Positions 8,097 to 8,593 of a stretch of DNA of 8,593 nt are shown in pieces. Origin of the DNA: Candidatus Zophobacter franzmannii (GTDB taxonomy: Bacteria; Cloacimonadota; Cloacimonadia; Cloacimonadales; JAFGVF01). The notes under the pieces are model-generated. The model was not told the DNA's origin. It saw only the letters and a program-made list of their open reading frames with translations, and did no database searches. A program made the translations under genes and the position numbers. Every line of letters starts with the position of its first letter. Position 1 is the stretch's first letter. Location: assembly GCA_030765245.1 (NCBI GenBank), contig JAVCCX010000160.1, positions 1 to 8,593 on the forward strand, given 5' to 3'.

Positions 8097-8124
8097 TTCC
8101 TACACCAAGATTGATTTATGTCAA
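8097..8124 (-). promoter_or_regulatory. Candidate promoter of the mrfA-mrfB operon
   Basis: On the minus strand a perfect TTGACA -35 box (8124-8119) is followed after 16 bases by TAGGAA (8102-8097), a weak -10 match. Transcription would begin about 20 bases before the mrfA start codon, leaving just room for the GAAGGA ribosome site. The -35 is convincing, the -10 is not. No LexA-type box is apparent nearby. Confidence 0.35.
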
Positions 8125-8139
8125 TGATAAAAACATCTG

Positions 8140-8177
8140 CCATGGTGAGTGATGCGAAGCATTGTATCGAACCATGG
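8140..8177. repeat. 38-base imperfect hairpin (extragenic palindrome-like)
   Basis: CCATGGT at 8140-8146 and ACCATGG at 8171-8177 are exact inverted repeats. Between them, ATGC-GAA-GCAT (8152-8162) forms a second perfect stem, extended by G-T wobbles and a GA/TC pair. It lies just upstream of the candidate mrfA -35 box. It could be a dispersed extragenic palindrome or a structure affecting mrfA transcription. Whether it recurs in the genome cannot be seen here. Confidence 0.5.
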
Positions 8178-8303
8178 TCTAGTTTAGATTTACACTCTTC
8201 GAAACAGCTGATTTCATCAGTCACTCAAGATGACTGCAGGTTTGTATAGCTTAATCATCTTAACTCCCAACATTCTGCTACTACAATTTACGCTCCGACA
8301 ATA

Positions 8304-8353
8304 CTTAGTAGTCTCTTAGTAGACACTTAGTACTCTCTTAGTACTCTCTTAGT
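8304..8353. repeat. Five 11-base direct repeats (CTTAGT iterons)
   Basis: The hexamer CTTAGT starts at 8304, 8315, 8326, 8337 and 8348, exactly 11 bases apart. Four copies continue CTTAGTA and two are identical over 11 bases (CTTAGTACTCT). Equal spacing of about one helical turn puts all copies on one face of the DNA, as in protein-binding iterons of replication origins or multi-site operators. An inverted copy (ACTAAG, 8360-8365) runs into the adjacent palindrome, and a further direct copy lies at 8424-8429. Confidence 0.85.
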
Positions 8354-8362
8354 CAAACCACT

Positions 8363-8389
8363 AAGTTATACACAATTTGTGTATAACTT
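8363..8389. promoter_or_regulatory. 27-base perfect palindrome containing two inverted DnaA-box-like sequences
   Basis: AAGTTATACACAA (8363-8375) and its exact reverse complement (8377-8389) flank a single T at 8376. Each arm contains TTATACACA (8366-8374; 8386-8378 on the minus strand), which fits the DnaA box consensus TTATNCACA. The site lies nine bases after the last iteron. Alternatives are an operator for a dimeric repressor or a small transcript hairpin; no T-run follows directly, so a terminator is less likely. Confidence 0.6.
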
Positions 8390-8411
8390 TCTAGTAACCC
8401 TTAAGAAAGTA

Positions 8412-8439
8412 TTGAAGTAGAGCCTTAGTGGAGTATAAA
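8412..8439 (+). promoter_or_regulatory. Possible rightward promoter with a CTTAGT copy in its spacer
   Basis: TTGAAG (8412-8417) and TATAAA (8434-8439) are separated by 16 bases and resemble a sigma-70 promoter pointing right. The sixth CTTAGT (8424-8429) lies in the spacer, so the iteron-binding protein might control it. No gene follows before the group II intron, so its target, if any, is outside the window or was separated by the intron. Confidence 0.3.
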
Positions 8440-8504
8440 AAGTGAAGAGAAATTTGAAATCAGTTTTAAGAAAATGATTGTGCAGTAAAAATATACAATC
8501 GAGT

Positions 8505-8536
8505 AGGAGGAATACCATTAGTTGGTATTCCGTCCT
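8505..8536 (-). ncRNA. Group II intron domain VI with candidate branch-point adenosine
   Basis: GGAATACCA/TGGTATTCC (8523-8531 with 8509-8517) forms a nine-pair stem around the loop ACTAA (8522-8518), extended by AGGA/TCCT (8533-8536 with 8505-8508) past an unpaired base at 8532. It lies five bases after domain V and directly before the presumed 3' splice site, as required for the branching domain. Which adenosine serves as branch point is not clear from the sequence. Confidence 0.7.
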
Positions 8537-8541
8537 CTCAC

Positions 8542-8575
8542 ACCACCAAGCATACCGTTCGGTACTTGGCGGTTC
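8542..8575 (-). ncRNA. Group II intron domain V
   Basis: This is the catalytic hairpin of exactly 34 bases. The lower stem pairs 8565-8573 with 8542-8550 (nine pairs including one G-U), with a two-base bulge at 8551-8552, an upper stem 8561-8564 with 8553-8556, and a tetraloop at 8557-8560 reading GAAC. Lower stem, two-base bulge, short upper stem and tetraloop match the universal domain V fold. A CGC lies in the 5' strand where the catalytic triad is expected. The tetraloop is not a strict GNRA. Confidence 0.85.
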
Positions 8576-8593
8576 AATAGAATTAACATACTC

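Larger units (their letters stand above)
8070..8497. other. Non-coding control region between mrfA and the group II intron
   Basis: About 430 bases hold no convincing gene. The longest open frame here (66 codons, leftward, 8024-8224) overlaps the mrfA start out of frame and has no recognisable family. The region instead has ordered DNA signals, listed separately: a promoter for mrfA, an imperfect hairpin, 11-base iterons, a DnaA-type palindrome and a possible rightward promoter. Short extra palindromes occur at 8208-8220 (CTGAT/ATCAG around TTC) and 8220-8234 (GTCA/TGAC). Confidence 0.6.
8498..8593 (-). mobile_element. Group II intron, 3' end (domains V and VI; remainder beyond the window)
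   Basis: Read on the minus strand, the right edge gives a 34-base domain V directly followed by GTGAGAG and a domain VI hairpin, then CCTACTCGAT. This arrangement and the sequence GAACCGCC...GGTGGTGTGAGAGGACGG are characteristic of bacterial mobile group II introns. The 3' splice junction is probably near 8498 (ending AT). Domains I-IV and any intron-encoded reverse transcriptase/maturase would lie to the right, outside the window, transcribed leftward. The 3' exon would be the iteron-bearing region. The intron subclass cannot be assigned with confidence from this piece. Confidence 0.85.

Noticed and set aside
8208..8220. LexA/SOS-like box (CTG...CAG) upstream of mrfA
   Set aside because: The half-sites are separated by seven bases, not the spacing of known LexA boxes, and the site lies far upstream of the likely promoter; it is just a short palindrome.
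8024..8224. Leftward 66-codon open frame upstream of mrfA
   Set aside because: It overlaps the mrfA start in another frame, spans the palindrome and the promoter, and shows no family resemblance or good ribosome site.
8304..8353. Regular repeats as a CRISPR array
   Set aside because: The period is 11 bases with a 6-7 base core; there are no 25-40 base repeats or unique spacers of CRISPR size, and no cas gene is nearby.
8476..8500. GATTGT/ACAATC inverted repeat at the intron 3' junction as a terminator
   Set aside because: The stem is only six pairs with a 13-base loop and AT-rich, and its right arm belongs to the intron end; too weak to call.

Overview
The window is low in GC and gene-dense, probably from a Gram-negative-type bacterium. 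It carries a Wzx/MATE-like oligosaccharide flippase and clear Shine-Dalgarno sites, which argues against typical Bacteroidota. An anaerobe of the FCB/Cloacimonadota kind would fit, but that is only inference. No rRNA, tRNA or CRISPR array was found.

Left part (1-2323): the C-terminal 393 codons of a YgiQ-family radical SAM protein run rightward. They meet, with one base between stop codons, a leftward RloA-RloB pair (ATPase plus TOPRIM protein) of the phage-defence type. Both defence genes are damaged. rloA keeps only its last ~160 codons (Walker B and H-loop, no Walker A). rloB carries two mutually compensating single-base frameshifts about 45 bases apart. This strip is visibly more AT-rich than its surroundings and looks like the remains of an acquired defence island.

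Middle (2404-4404): a rightward two-gene unit encodes a polytopic polysaccharide flippase and a small unrecognised protein with an N-terminal four-cysteine cluster and a Lys-rich tail. The second gene also holds a strong internal ribosome binding site that could yield a 98-residue short form.

Right-centre (4405-8069): a leftward, translationally coupled pair encodes MrfA (YprA-type superfamily 2 helicase with a zinc-binding MZB/DUF1998 domain) and MrfB (YprB-type DEDDh exonuclease with a TPR-like tail). In Bacillus subtilis this pair repairs mitomycin C damage. The striking feature is a complete HNH nuclease domain inserted inside the MZB domain of MrfA, so the cassette would combine a helicase, an endonuclease and an exonuclease.

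Right end (8070-8593): a non-coding stretch holds a probable mrfA promoter, a 38-base imperfect hairpin, five 11-base CTTAGT iterons in perfect register, and a 27-base palindrome made of two inverted DnaA-box-like sequences. It also has a weak rightward promoter with a sixth CTTAGT in its spacer, and the 3' end (domains V and VI) of a leftward group II intron whose body lies beyond the window. The iterons with the DnaA-type palindrome and the HNH-bearing MrfA are the two most interesting items.
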